Positions 34,630 through 44,044 of a stretch of 64,000 nt of DNA are shown here, one piece after another. Each line of letters opens with the position of its first letter. Position 1 is the stretch's first letter. Origin of the DNA: Porticoccus sp. W117 (lineage in GTDB: Bacteria; Pseudomonadota; Gammaproteobacteria; Pseudomonadales; Porticoccaceae). The notes under the pieces are model-generated. The model did not search any database, was not told the origin of the DNA, and saw nothing but the letters and a program-made list of their open reading frames with translations. The DNA lies in the NCBI RefSeq assembly GCF_030341905.1, contig NZ_JATAAF010000002.1, positions 62,001 through 126,000 of the forward strand. The letters are read 5' to 3'. The position numbers were made by a program, and so were the translations under genes.

Positions 34630-37362
34630 TCACGTTTTGCTTTCCAATTTTCGACTGATTTCCGCCTGCTCTGGCCAACGGTTCAGTGGTAACAGTTCAC
34701 CCTGATAATAAAAAGCCTGTGGATGATATGGGGTGACTTCCGCTTCGCCATTTCGATAGCTGGTGGCCAGTTGGGTTAGGGAATCGTGCCACTGTTCTAG
34801 TAGTTCCTGCCAGCTTTCTGGCAGTGGTTGGCGGGGTGGTTTGTAGTTTGGAATCAGTTCCGGGTTGTCGGTGAGGCCCACCATGGCCTGTTTATCCGCA
34901 TTGATAATGCCAAAGCTGATGGCGCTGGGAGCTTCGTCCTGTAACAGGGCGTAGAGGGGCAGTTGGGGTTCGCTGGGACGTTCTCCCAGCCAGCCGTTGA
35001 TGGTGGCGTTGCCTGTTTTGTAATCGATCAGCAGGGTTTCGTCATTGTCGCTGCGGTCGATGCGATCAATTCGCAGGGTCAGCGGCAGGTCGGCGAATGT
35101 CTGTTCAATCTCTGCTTCCCTGGCGACTACGGTAAAATCGGGGCGCTGTTTTTCCATATCCAGCCATTTGTGCAACAGTTTGGTCAGGCGCTCTTGTTCC
35201 AGTTCAAAGTAGCGCTGCCCCAGCTCTGGTTTGCGTTGTTGCCAGCGGCGCAGAATGGGGCGGCAGTGGTGCTGGATCAGTTCATCGAGCTGTTCGCTTT
35301 CCATGGCCAACAGGGCACTTTGGCTTTGCAATTGCTGCCAAATGCTGTCCAGCAAGTCGTGGAGAATGATGCCGCGCTCTGCCGATGACAATCCCACTGT
35401 GGGTTCCATCGGCTCCAGAGCGCCCAGCCGCCAGCGGGCAAAGGCGTTGAACGGGCACACTGCCTGGTCTTTTAGCAGGCCGCTGCCGCCGCGTACCGGT
35501 GTGTTGGCGGTATCCAGAGGAGGTGGGTTTTCCAGGGCGACCAGCTCAATCTGGGGCTCTTTGGCTGGTTGCTGCTGCGAGGTGAACACTGCGTTGGGAA
35601 TATGGGCGATCAGCCCGCTGGCAGACAGGGCGACGTCGCCATCGAATTGACTGTGGCTGAACAACAGCTTAGCGGCACGGCTCTGGTAGGTAACCAGTAG
35701 TTTTTGAGCCAGCTCTAATTCCCGTTCAGCGCTGGCTCTGGGCATATTGTGCTGGCGTTGCAGAGCAATGGGCAGCAGTGGGTTGGGTTCTGGTGGTGGC
35801 GGCCACTGACGGTCGTCCATGGCCATCATCCACAGGTGGTCAAAGCGCAACCCGGCCCCTTCCAAAAGGCCGAGAATTTGCAGCGGCGAATCTTCGGTCT
35901 GGGCCTGGAAGGGGGTTTTCTGGGCCAGTTGTTCCAGTTGCCCCAAGGCTTGGGGCAAATTCATGTCCGGGGAAACTAGCTGCAGTGAGGCGTACTGATC
36001 CAGCAGTTGTTGCCAGTGCTCCATTTGCTGGAATTCGGTGCTGTCCAAGGCGCGGCTACCGGGCCAACCGAGGGTTTCCAGCTGGGCGCAGAACAGGGTG
36101 CGCCAATGGCTTTGCTTGCCGCGTTTTGGGGCTTCCCGGCGCAGGGTTTCAAGTTGGTTTAACAAGTTGGACGTTGGACGTTGGACGTTGGACGAGGTGC
36201 CACTGTCTGAATCCTCTGCGGAATTTTCCTTCGTCGAACATCCAACATCGAACGTCAAACTGCTTGCCACTTGATTCCAACACTCACGAAATTCCACCCC
36301 GCTGGGTTCGGCTTTTGCCCAGCTTCTCAGCTGTTTTTCCACTTGCGCCCGCAGGGGGATTTCCTCTGGCCAGTTTCCCCAAAAAGGCGAGTTCAGCAGC
36401 TGGCAATAATCGTCCAGGGGTTGGTGGGGCAGATTGAGCTTCAGCAGTTGCAGGGCTGAGGCCACCAGCGGTGTGTTGCCCAGCGGGGTTGCCGTGGAGA
36501 TGTTGAAAGGGGCGGTATAGCGGGGGACGTTGGGGTGGCTGTAGCCGGATTCAAACTGCTGGCGAAATACCCGCTCCACCTGTTGGCGGCGGCTGGGTAG
36601 ATCGGGAATTATAATGCCGACCCGGCTGTGAGGTTCTGTGGTGAGTTTTTCGTGTGCCCAGACGGCGGCCTGTTGCAGTTCCTGCTGGGGGTCGTTAAAG
36701 CGGGTTTGTTGGCTGCGGTCTTGGGTGTTTTCGGGCCACTGAAATTCCCGCAATTCTCTACCGGCTGCCTGTAGCAATTGGCGGTACAGCGGCGCCAGGG
36801 TTTGAAAATCCACCAGCAGGATGCGCTGGCAGGGCTGCAGCTGGCCGTCTGCGTAAGCAGTTTTCAAACGGCCCAGACGCTGGTTGGCGGTAATGGCGTT
36901 GAGGGATTGCAAGTGCTGTTGCAGGGTTTGGCGCCAGCGCAGTAGCAGGTTGATTCCCGGTTCCGGGTGGCGTTCCAGTTCGGCGTCGTCAATGCACCAC
37001 AGCTGCAGGCTCTGCAGAGCGTCACGGGCACTTTTGGCCAAACCGGTGGCGTTGAGCAGCGGGGGCTTTTCATCATCGGCTGCGATGATCTGTTCCCACA
37101 ACAGCAGCTCCTGGGGGTTGCTGAGCACCAGACAATCCGCCTGCGGATGGGCAGCGGCCACCAGCTGTTGCCACTGTTCGCTCAGCCAGTTTTCAATGGC
37201 GTAGATGTTAGGCGCGCGCCATGCCTGCTTACCCTGTTTTTGCTGATGTTGCCCCCAGGCGTCCAGCATCTTGCTGGCGAGGCGATTATTAGGCGTCAGG
37301 ATCAGACTTCCTGATTCTATGTCGGCCAGCAGTGGTTGGATGTCGAACAGGGGCTTGAGCAT
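34630..37362 (-). CDS. AddB-like nuclease / inactivated helicase (DNA repair)
   Basis: A 910-residue protein with a degenerate SF1-helicase-like architecture and a C-terminal PD-(D/E)XK nuclease (LRIDRIDR then LLIDYKTGNA). It starts SLILTPNNRLASKMLDAW, the pattern of the family I know as TIGR03623, which is always paired with an AddA/UvrD-type gene. The start MLKPLFDIQPLL is preferred over an ATG 18 codons upstream. About 32 residues near the middle (peptide TSSNVQRPTSN and neighbours) are encoded by an inserted repeat at 36166-36260. Two further repeats separate it from its partner. Confidence 0.85.
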   Translation of the reverse strand: MLKPLFDIQPLLADIESGSLILTPNNRLASKMLDAWGQHQQKQGKQAWRAPNIYAIENWLSEQWQQLVAAAHPQADCLVLSNPQELLLWEQIIAADDEKPPLLNATGLAKSARDALQSLQLWCIDDAELERHPEPGINLLLRWRQTLQQHLQSLNAITANQRLGRLKTAYADGQLQPCQRILLVDFQTLAPLYRQLLQAAGRELREFQWPENTQDRSQQTRFNDPQQELQQAAVWAHEKLTTEPHSRVGIIIPDLPSRRQQVERVFRQQFESGYSHPNVPRYTAPFNISTATPLGNTPLVASALQLLKLNLPHQPLDDYCQLLNSPFWGNWPEEIPLRAQVEKQLRSWAKAEPSGVEFRECWNQVASSLTFDVGCSTKENSAEDSDSGTSSNVQRPTSNLLNQLETLRREAPKRGKQSHWRTLFCAQLETLGWPGSRALDSTEFQQMEHWQQLLDQYASLQLVSPDMNLPQALGQLEQLAQKTPFQAQTEDSPLQILGLLEGAGLRFDHLWMMAMDDRQWPPPPEPNPLLPIALQRQHNMPRASAERELELAQKLLVTYQSRAAKLLFSHSQFDGDVALSASGLIAHIPNAVFTSQQQPAKEPQIELVALENPPPLDTANTPVRGGSGLLKDQAVCPFNAFARWRLGALEPMEPTVGLSSAERGIILHDLLDSIWQQLQSQSALLAMESEQLDELIQHHCRPILRRWQQRKPELGQRYFELEQERLTKLLHKWLDMEKQRPDFTVVAREAEIEQTFADLPLTLRIDRIDRSDNDETLLIDYKTGNATINGWLGERPSEPQLPLYALLQDEAPSAISFGIINADKQAMVGLTDNPELIPNYKPPRQPLPESWQELLEQWHDSLTQLATSYRNGEAEVTPYHPQAFYYQGELLPLNRWPEQAEISRKLESKT
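36166..36260. repeat. In-frame repeat insertion with four tandem TTGGACG units
   Basis: TTGGACG is repeated four times at 36167-36194, and an imperfect inverted counterpart (CGAACATCCAACATCGAACG) lies at 36235-36254. The 95-base block is read in frame by the AddB-like gene. Confidence 0.8.
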
Positions 37363-37461
37363 GGAGTTAATCGGGTGTTGTGGACAGTCCGTGTGTGAGA
37401 GCGAATAATCGCACAACCCATAAGCTCATCAAAGCGAATCCGCTATTTACAGGCAACAGCC

Positions 37462-38121
37462 ATGAGAGATTTTAAACCCGTCCCCGCTATTCCTTCTGCC
37501 AGCTTGATTTTGCTGCGGGACTCCGCCGATGGTTTGCAGGTATTGGTGGCCCGCCGCAATCCCGAACTGCGTATGGCGGGTAATTTTTGGGTATTTCCCG
37601 GTGGCGCTCTTGAGGAAGCAGATGTTGAGACAGCTGAAAAAATTGATATGGCGGATGAATTGCTGCCTTTTCGCTTGAATGCGCTGCGGGAAACTCAGGA
37701 AGAAATTGCCATTGATATCGAATCGGCTGATTCTCTTGTCTATTTTTCTCATTGGATTGCTCCAGATCAGATGGCCATGCGTTTCGATACCCGTTTTTTT
37801 GCTGTGGCCATGCCCACAGGTCAGCAGCCACAGGTGGATGGCAGCGAACTGGTGGAGCATCGCTGGATAACCCCCAGGGATTTGGTGGCAAAAGCCCACA
37901 GTGGTGAATTTTTGCTGATGTTTCCCACCATGATGAATGCCCACCGCCTGATGGCTTTTGGCTCGGTCGATGAGGTGTTGGCAGACGCTGCGCGGCAAAC
38001 GGTTGAGCCGGTGAAGCCGGTGTTGTCATTTCGCGATGGCAAGGGCGTGGCCCATGTGCCGGCGGAGGTGGGTTTTGGGATTACTGAGTGGGAGTTTACT
38101 TATCCGATTAAAACGGTTTAA
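37462..38121 (+). CDS. Nudix hydrolase (NUDT19-like)
   Basis: A 219-residue protein: strand-rich start SASLILLRDSADGLQVLVARR, then GNFWVFPGGALEEAD and, after an insertion, ALRETQEEIAI, the Nudix box GX5EX7REUXEE split as in the NUDT7/NUDT19-type acyl-CoA hydrolases. It probably cleaves a nucleoside diphosphate-X or CoA substrate with Mg2+; which one is open. ATG at 37462 with AGGCAACAG upstream. It is convergent with murI (5 bases apart). Confidence 0.85.
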   Translation: MRDFKPVPAIPSASLILLRDSADGLQVLVARRNPELRMAGNFWVFPGGALEEADVETAEKIDMADELLPFRLNALRETQEEIAIDIESADSLVYFSHWIAPDQMAMRFDTRFFAVAMPTGQQPQVDGSELVEHRWITPRDLVAKAHSGEFLLMFPTMMNAHRLMAFGSVDEVLADAARQTVEPVKPVLSFRDGKGVAHVPAEVGFGITEWEFTYPIKTV

Positions 38122-38126
38122 GGGCT

Positions 38127-38915
38127 TTAAATTTCGACAACGTCCGTTTCCACACAACCATATTGTTTCAACCCGGCAACCAATGCCGCTGGTTGGGGCG
38201 CGGTGAACAGCGCCAGGCTGTGTGGTTGTGGTGGCAATTCATCGGGTAACTGCCCCAGTAACGACAGTACCCGGCGGGCGATGGCTGCGCCGGAGTCTAC
38301 CCATTTAATATGCCGTTCTGCCGCTTTGCTCAATTCTTCCCGCAGCAACGGAAAGTGAGTGCAGGCCAGTACGATGGTGTCCAGACGTGGCTCTGCTAAA
38401 AAAGGCGCCAGAATAGTTTTTAACGCGTTGTTATCTGGTGTTTCACCGCGCAGTTTTTGCTCTGCCAATTCCACCAGTTCTGCGGAGCCCACAGCCACAA
38501 CCTGGCAGTGGCTGGCAAAGTCGTCGATCAGCTTTTGTGTGTATGGCCTTTGCACAGTGCCCGGTGTGGCCAGTAAGCCGATGCATTTGCTGGTGCTTAG
38601 CATAGCGGCAGGTTTGATTGCTGGCACCACCCCTACGATTGGGCGCTGGAAGTTTGCGCGAATTCTCGGCAGCACCAGGGTGCTGGCGCTGTTGCAGGCT
38701 ACCACGATAATGTCTGGATCAAGTCGGTGAATTAGCGCGCTCAAGGCCATTTCCACCCGCTCAATCAGGTTTATCTCAGGCTTGGTTCCGTAAGGGAACG
38801 CGGCATTATCACAGGCGAAAACCAGTTGGCATTTAGGCAGGGTGTGGCGCAGTTCCGCTAGAATGCTGAGGCCGCCGACGCCGGAATCGAAAACCAGGAT
38901 TTTGGGTGCGCTCAT
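38127..38915 (-). CDS. murI: Glutamate racemase
   Basis: Makes D-glutamate for peptidoglycan. The 262-residue protein has the substrate-binding start FDSGVGGLSIL, the two catalytic cysteines in VVACNSAST and VLACTHFPLL, and the DNAAFPYG loop characteristic of MurI. Length is normal (about 265). It lies divergent from rmuC and its end nearly touches the Nudix gene. No regulatory site is evident. Confidence 0.96.
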   Translation of the reverse strand: MSAPKILVFDSGVGGLSILAELRHTLPKCQLVFACDNAAFPYGTKPEINLIERVEMALSALIHRLDPDIIVVACNSASTLVLPRIRANFQRPIVGVVPAIKPAAMLSTSKCIGLLATPGTVQRPYTQKLIDDFASHCQVVAVGSAELVELAEQKLRGETPDNNALKTILAPFLAEPRLDTIVLACTHFPLLREELSKAAERHIKWVDSGAAIARRVLSLLGQLPDELPPQPHSLALFTAPQPAALVAGLKQYGCVETDVVEI

Positions 38916-38954
38916 CGGTACCCGTTGCCTCGGTCAGGCTGGTAGAATGCCGGC

Positions 38955-40205
38955 ATGATTGAATCCATTGAAATTGATTGGCTGATTATATCTCTGCTGG
39001 CACTGGTTGTGGGTGTGCTGGCCGGGTATTTGAGCGCTCGCCACAAAGCCAACCGGGCCGAGCAGGCAGCAGCGGTGGAGATTGCCGCACTGCAGGAACG
39101 CTTGCAGGCCAACGCCACGCGTTACGAGGAGCGTCTGGCGGAGTTAAAAGCGGCGCGTCAGTCACTGGGCCAGGAGTTTGAAAACCTTGCCAACCGCATC
39201 TTTGATGCCAAGCAGGAGAAGTTTTCCCTGCAGAGCAAACAGACCCTGGAACACAGCCTGGGGCCGGTGCGTGAGGAACTAAAGAGCTTTCGCAAAAAGG
39301 TAGAGGACGTTTACGACAAGGAAAACGCCGACCGCAATCGCCTGGTAGGCCAGATTACCGAACTACAGAAACAGGCACAGCAGATCAGCCAGGGGGCGGA
39401 AAACCTCACCAACGCTTTGAAAGGCGAAAGCAAGGTGCAAGGCAACTGGGGTGAAGTGGTGCTGGAACGGCTGCTGGAAGAATCCGGCTTGCGCCAGGGT
39501 CGGGAATACCAGACTCAGGCGTCGTTCACCGACAACGACGGCAAGCGCAAAATGCCCGATGTGATTGTGCGCCTGCCGGATGAGCGCGATATCGTGATCG
39601 ATTCCAAAGTGTCGCTCACCGACTACGAACGTTATTGCAGTGCCGAACAAGATGACCAGCGTCAGCAGCATCTCAAGGCCCACATCAATTCCCTGCGTGC
39701 CCATATTACCGGTTTGTCGCGCAAGGGCTACGAACAGCTGGAAGAAATTCGCACCCTGGACTTTGTGCTGATTTTTGTGCCGATTGAAGCGGCTTTTATG
39801 GTGGCTCTGGAAAATGACCACAGCTTGTTTCGCGATGCCTACGACAAGGGCATTATTCTGGTGAGCCCAAGCACACTGCTGGCCACCTTGCGTACCATTC
39901 ACAATATCTGGCGCTTTGAAGACCAGAACCGTAATGCGGAAAAAATTGCCAAACAGGCGGGTGGTTTGTACGACCAGTTTGTGTTGCTGATTGAGGCGTT
40001 TAACGACGTGGGCAAACACCTGGAACGCAGCCAACTGGCCTGGGATACCGCCAGCAAGCGGCTGCACAGTGGCCGTGGCAATCTGATAAAGCGTGTCGAA
40101 GACATCAAAGTGCTGGGCGCCAAAGCGAAAAAACAGATCGCCAAAGAAGCGCTGAAAAAAGCTCAGGACGAAGCGGAAAATTTGCAAATTTCGGAAGAGA
40201 AATGA
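38955..40205 (+). CDS. rmuC: DNA recombination protein RmuC homologue
   Basis: A 416-residue protein with an N-terminal membrane helix (about 9-28), a long coiled coil (about 32-165) and the RmuC PD-(D/E)XK-type domain (about 170-370) with NWGEVVLERLLEESGL, MPDVIVRLPDERDIVIDSKVS and FVLIFVPIEAAF. In Escherichia coli RmuC limits recombination at inverted repeats, a notable point in this repeat-rich chromosome. The downstream DUF2489 gene overlaps by four bases (ATGA), showing translational coupling. Confidence 0.95.
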   Translation: MIESIEIDWLIISLLALVVGVLAGYLSARHKANRAEQAAAVEIAALQERLQANATRYEERLAELKAARQSLGQEFENLANRIFDAKQEKFSLQSKQTLEHSLGPVREELKSFRKKVEDVYDKENADRNRLVGQITELQKQAQQISQGAENLTNALKGESKVQGNWGEVVLERLLEESGLRQGREYQTQASFTDNDGKRKMPDVIVRLPDERDIVIDSKVSLTDYERYCSAEQDDQRQQHLKAHINSLRAHITGLSRKGYEQLEEIRTLDFVLIFVPIEAAFMVALENDHSLFRDAYDKGIILVSPSTLLATLRTIHNIWRFEDQNRNAEKIAKQAGGLYDQFVLLIEAFNDVGKHLERSQLAWDTASKRLHSGRGNLIKRVEDIKVLGAKAKKQIAKEALKKAQDEAENLQISEEK

Positions 40206-40696
40206 CAACGATTTTTTGGATTATCGCTGCGCTTGTTATTGTTGGCCTGGCTGGCTACGCACTGCACCTTGCGCTGCGCTTGCGCAGTCGCGACAGGCAA
40301 CGGGCCCAATGGCGCACTGAAGTAGAGCAGATGGTTAGCGAACGCAGTGACAAGATTCGCAATAGCATTCAAGTAATTGCTGCCGCCATGATTGAAGAGC
40401 AAATGAGCATCAGTGAGTGTGTGATTCGCCTCAGTGCCCTGCTGCACCAACTGGGGCCAGTAGCGGCGGAGGAGCGCTATCAAAGCCTGCACCGGGCAGC
40501 GGGAGAGTTGGAGCATATTCCCATTCTCGACGACTGGAAAAAACTCAAATTCCGCCAGCAGATGAAACACATGCAAGAGATGCAGGTGGTGGAAGACAAG
40601 TATGGGGATTTTGTTATTGATATCTGCCGTACTATTCAGAAAAATGGCATAGATACGCCAGCCAAAAAAGAAGCGGTTGGCCACTATCAACCCTAA
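40202..40696 (+). CDS. DUF2489 family membrane protein
   Basis: A 164-residue protein with one N-terminal transmembrane helix (about 5-27) followed by a charged helical domain including CVIRLSALLHQLGP and a conserved FRQQMKHMQEMQ segment. This is the DUF2489 pattern found next to rmuC-like or YihI-type genes in gammaproteobacteria; function unknown. Coupled to rmuC by a four-base overlap. Confidence 0.8.
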   Translation: MTTIFWIIAALVIVGLAGYALHLALRLRSRDRQRAQWRTEVEQMVSERSDKIRNSIQVIAAAMIEEQMSISECVIRLSALLHQLGPVAAEERYQSLHRAAGELEHIPILDDWKKLKFRQQMKHMQEMQVVEDKYGDFVIDICRTIQKNGIDTPAKKEAVGHYQP

Positions 40697-40719
40697 TCTA
40701 CGGATTAATAGGCAAAACC

Positions 40720-41496
40720 ATGTGTGAATTGTTGGGCATGTCCACCGACCAACCCACTGATATTTGCTTCAGCTTTACCGAGTTGATGAAGCGCGGTGGC
40801 GATGCAGGCCCGCATCGTGATGGTTGGGGGATCGCCTTTTACGATAACCTGGGGGTGCGTTCGTTTCTCGACCCGGAACCCAGCCACTGTTCAAAAATTG
40901 CCGACTTTGTCTGCTCGTACCCCATTCGCAGCTGCAATGTGATCGGCCATATTCGCCAGGCCAATGCGGGCAAGGTGAGCCTGGCCAACACCCACCCGTT
41001 TATTCGTGAGATGTGGGGGCGCAACTGGGTATTTGCCCACAATGGTCAGTTTAAAAGCGTGAAAAAATGGCCCTTGGGGCGTTTTACGCCGGTAGGCACA
41101 ACTGACTCTGAACACGCCTTTTGCTGGCTGATGAAAATGATCGATGAGGAGTTTTCAGAGATTCCCAAACGTCCCAATCGCTTGCATACAAAACTCAAGG
41201 AATGGTGTGATTTGCTGCGCGAGCAGGGAGTCTGTAATTTGATATTCAGCGATTCCCGCTATACCTATGCTTACTGCTCTACCAAACTGTGCTGGCACAC
41301 CCGACGGCCTCCCTTTGCCGAAGCAACCCTGAAAGACGCCGATATCACATTGGATTTTAAACTTAAAGATACCCAGGTAACTGCTGGCACCGTAATAGCC
41401 ACCGAACCGCTAACGGCCAATGAGGAATGGAATAAAATGGTGCCGGGGGAATTTATTGCGTTTAAGAAAGGGGAGGTTTTTCGGAGGATTGTTTAA
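40720..41496 (+). CDS. Class II glutamine amidotransferase (YafJ type)
   Basis: A 258-residue stand-alone amidotransferase. The nucleophile is Cys2 (MCELLGMS, Met removed), followed by HRDGWGIAFY, IGHIRQANAG, NTHPF and FAHNG motifs that bind glutamine in Ntn-type amidotransferases. No acceptor domain is fused, as in Escherichia coli YafJ; the substrate is unknown. It follows DUF2489 by 23 bases and may be cotranscribed. Confidence 0.9.
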   Translation: MCELLGMSTDQPTDICFSFTELMKRGGDAGPHRDGWGIAFYDNLGVRSFLDPEPSHCSKIADFVCSYPIRSCNVIGHIRQANAGKVSLANTHPFIREMWGRNWVFAHNGQFKSVKKWPLGRFTPVGTTDSEHAFCWLMKMIDEEFSEIPKRPNRLHTKLKEWCDLLREQGVCNLIFSDSRYTYAYCSTKLCWHTRRPPFAEATLKDADITLDFKLKDTQVTAGTVIATEPLTANEEWNKMVPGEFIAFKKGEVFRRIV

Positions 41497-41540
41497 ATCA
41501 GTTGCGGGCTTCTGGCTGCGAGCGACGGGTAAAAAAAACC

Positions 41541-41614
41541 GTCATTCCCGCGAAGGCGGGAATCCACCATTTCCGGATTTATTGGAAATGGATCCCCGCC
41601 TTCGCGGGGATGAC
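41541..41614. repeat. Palindromic repeat (GTCATTCCCGCGAAGGCGGG family), compact copy
   Basis: Nearly perfect 74-base inverted repeat: GTCATTCCCGCGAAGGCGGG pairs with CCCCGCCTTCGCGGGGATGAC, and CCATTTCC with GGAAATGG. It is the reference form for the expanded copy at 2278-2398. Confidence 0.9.
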
Positions 41615-41619
41615 GTGGG

Positions 41620-42153
41620 TTAGTCGACCGCTGGTGGTTGGTATTGCACTACTTTGGTTTTTGCCATTAGATCATGCACGCAGCGTTTGTCTTGCCGGAA
41701 AATAAAAAGGGCATCTACTACCAAAAAGAAGTTAAACAATGCACCGATTGTTTGAGGTATAAAAAACCTTATACCTACTGACTGGCTTGGCTTCAGTATT
41801 TTGCTGGATTCGAAGTCGACTACTTGAATTTTCAGTGCCAGCTTGCCAATTGTTTGCCCTTTGGTCTTCATTAAATAAAAATTACAGCCCATCCAGCAGG
41901 CCATGCCAATTAAAACTGCAATAATATTGTTTATCAGACTTTCTTCCTCAAAAGCGGTTAAAACCCAATCACCACCAAATGATGAGGCTACGAAAACGAT
42001 TACAAAGACTAAGGCTATAAGAATAATGGAGTCCAAAATACTCGCTGCTAGACGACTCCAACGCGATGCCAGTTCGACGCCCCCAGATACCAGTGCACCT
42101 TCGTCAACCAACTCCGCTTCCGGCGCTTTATAAATATTTTCTTTTTCTTCCAT
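41620..42153 (-). CDS. RDD family membrane protein
   Basis: A 177-residue inner-membrane protein with the RDD pattern RLAASILDSIILIAL at the first transmembrane segment and MKTKGQTIGKLALKIQVVD in the middle; three hydrophobic segments (about 34-58, 77-97, 130-150). RDD proteins are of uncertain function (some are transport or ion homeostasis related). The 3' end abuts the repeat at 41541-41614. Confidence 0.85.
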   Translation of the reverse strand: MEEKENIYKAPEAELVDEGALVSGGVELASRWSRLAASILDSIILIALVFVIVFVASSFGGDWVLTAFEEESLINNIIAVLIGMACWMGCNFYLMKTKGQTIGKLALKIQVVDFESSKILKPSQSVGIRFFIPQTIGALFNFFLVVDALFIFRQDKRCVHDLMAKTKVVQYQPPAVD

Positions 42154-42179
42154 TTCTATTCCCTGTCTGGTGGCTGCTT

Positions 42180-42223
42180 GTCATTCTGAGCACAGCGAAG
42201 AATCTCTGTGCTCAGGATATGAC
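42180..42223. repeat. Palindromic repeat fragment (GTCATTCTGAGCACAGCG family)
   Basis: GTCATTCTGAGCACAG...CTGTGCTCAGGATATGAC forms an imperfect inverted repeat related to 6943-7014. Confidence 0.7.
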
Positions 42224-42271
42224 AATTACGCCCGATCTGCTCGTAGCCAGAAGCTCGTCGCTCGCAGCTTC

Positions 42272-43945
42272 TTAAAACAATCCCTCAATCTCTCCGCTGT
42301 CATTGACGAAAATATTATTCGCTGCGGGTACCCGTGGCAGGCCGGGCATGCGCATGATATCACCACAAATGGCCACCAGGAATTCCGCACCGGCTGACAG
42401 CGCCAGTTCCCGTATCGGCACTACGTGGTTGCTGGGAGCGCCCATCAGTTTGGGATCGGTGGAAAAACTGTATTGGGTTTTTGCCATACAGATGGGGAAG
42501 TGGCCGTAGCCTGCTTCCTGGTACTGCTTGTACTGGTCACGAATTTTCTTGTCGGCGGTGATGTCGTCGGCACCGTAGATGGAACGGGCGATATGACGGG
42601 TTTTCTCCCATAAGGTCATGTCGTCATCGTACAGGGTACGGAACTGGGACTGGCTGTTTTCGGTCATTTCGACAACAGCATTTGCCAATGCTTCAGCACC
42701 AGCGCCGCCATCGGCCCAGTGTTTGGATACGTAGGCTTTGGCACCTTTGCGCGCCACATATTCTTCAATCGCTGCTACTTCTGCATCGCTATCGCCGGTG
42801 AAGTGGTTAACGCACACCGCCACGGGTACGCCAAACTGGCCTACATTGCGAATATGGCGGCCCAGGTTTTTCAGACCCTTCTGTACCGCTTCAACGTTTT
42901 CGCCAGCCAGGTCATCTTTGGCCACACCGCCGTGCATTTTCAGGGCGCGCACAGTGGCAACAATAACCGCAGCATCCGGTTTCAGCCCGGCTTTGCGGCA
43001 TTTGATGTCGAAGAATTTTTCTGCCCCCAGATCAGCGCCAAAACCCGCTTCCGTCACCACGTAATCCGATAGTTTAAGAGCGGTTTTGGTGGCGATTGCG
43101 CTGTTGCAACCATGGGCGATATTGGCAAACGGGCCACCGTGGATAAAGGCGGGGTTGTTTTCCAGGGTTTGCACCAGGTTGGGTTGCAAAGCGTCTTTTA
43201 GCAGGGCGGTCATGGCACCGGGCGCTGACATTTGTGCAGCGGTAATGGGTTGTTTGTCGCGGGTATAACCGACAACGATTTTGCCCAGCCGCTGCTGCAG
43301 ATCTTCCAGGTCTGTGGCCAGACAGAAAATAGCCATAATTTCCGATGCAACGGTAATGTCAAAACCGCCTTCCATAGGGAAACCATTGCCGGGGCCGCCC
43401 ACGCCGGTCATCACATGGCGCAACTGGCGGTCATTCATGTCCACCACCCGGCGCCAGGTGACGCGGCGCAAGTCCAGGCGTAGGTCGTTGCCCCAGTGTA
43501 TGTAGTTGTCCACCAGTGCAGACAACAGGTTGTGGGCAGCACCGATGGCGTGCATATCGCCGGTAAAGTGGAGGTTGATGTCCTCCATGGGAACCACTTG
43601 TGAGTAGCCGCCGCCAGCGGCGCCGCCTTTCATGCCAAAGCAGGGGCCCAGGCTGGGTTCGCGAATACAAATACTGGCATTTTTGCCGATACGGTTGAGT
43701 GCATCGCCCAGACCAATGGTGGTGGTTGTTTTGCCTTCTCCGGCGGGAGTGGGGCTGATGGCGGTGACCAGAATCAGCTTGCCGTCGGGGCGCTCTTTCA
43801 GCGAATTGATGTAATCCAGGCCAATTTTGGCTTTGGTATGGCCGTAGGGCACCAGGCTTTCAGCGGGAATTCCCAGCTTGGCGCCAATCTCCATAATGGG
43901 CTGCATATTTGCTTTGCGAGCGATATCGATATCGGTATTTGCCAT
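42272..43945 (-). CDS. fhs: Formate-tetrahydrofolate ligase
   Basis: Makes 10-formyl-tetrahydrofolate from formate, THF and ATP. The 557-residue protein carries the P-loop-type motif [39 protein letters not shown], and [10 protein letters not shown], all characteristic. Length is normal (about 556). Enterobacteria usually lack it, whereas many marine gammaproteobacteria have it. It is transcribed divergently from fadD with 55-100 bases between. Confidence 0.96.
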   Translation of the reverse strand: MANTDIDIARKANMQPIMEIGAKLGIPAESLVPYGHTKAKIGLDYINSLKERPDGKLILVTAISPTPAGEGKTTTTIGLGDALNRIGKNASICIREPSLGPCFGMKGGAAGGGYSQVVPMEDINLHFTGDMHAIGAAHNLLSALVDNYIHWGNDLRLDLRRVTWRRVVDMNDRQLRHVMTGVGGPGNGFPMEGGFDITVASEIMAIFCLATDLEDLQQRLGKIVVGYTRDKQPITAAQMSAPGAMTALLKDALQPNLVQTLENNPAFIHGGPFANIAHGCNSAIATKTALKLSDYVVTEAGFGADLGAEKFFDIKCRKAGLKPDAAVIVATVRALKMHGGVAKDDLAGENVEAVQKGLKNLGRHIRNVGQFGVPVAVCVNHFTGDSDAEVAAIEEYVARKGAKAYVSKHWADGGAGAEALANAVVEMTENSQSQFRTLYDDDMTLWEKTRHIARSIYGADDITADKKIRDQYKQYQEAGYGHFPICMAKTQYSFSTDPKLMGAPSNHVVPIRELALSAGAEFLVAICGDIMRMPGLPRVPAANNIFVNDSGEIEGLF

Positions 43946-44044
43946 GGTTTTTTACCCTAGTGAAATTTTTACAGTTGTGGTCGGTCTTATAAGCGAGCTA
44001 TGGTAACGAAAAATAATCAGAATACATTTATCTCGGTACAAGTT

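Noticed and set aside
36167-36194. Tandem TTGGACG units as a possible CRISPR or VNTR locus
   Set aside because: Only four 7-base units without spacers, inside a coding frame; it is part of an inverted-repeat insertion.
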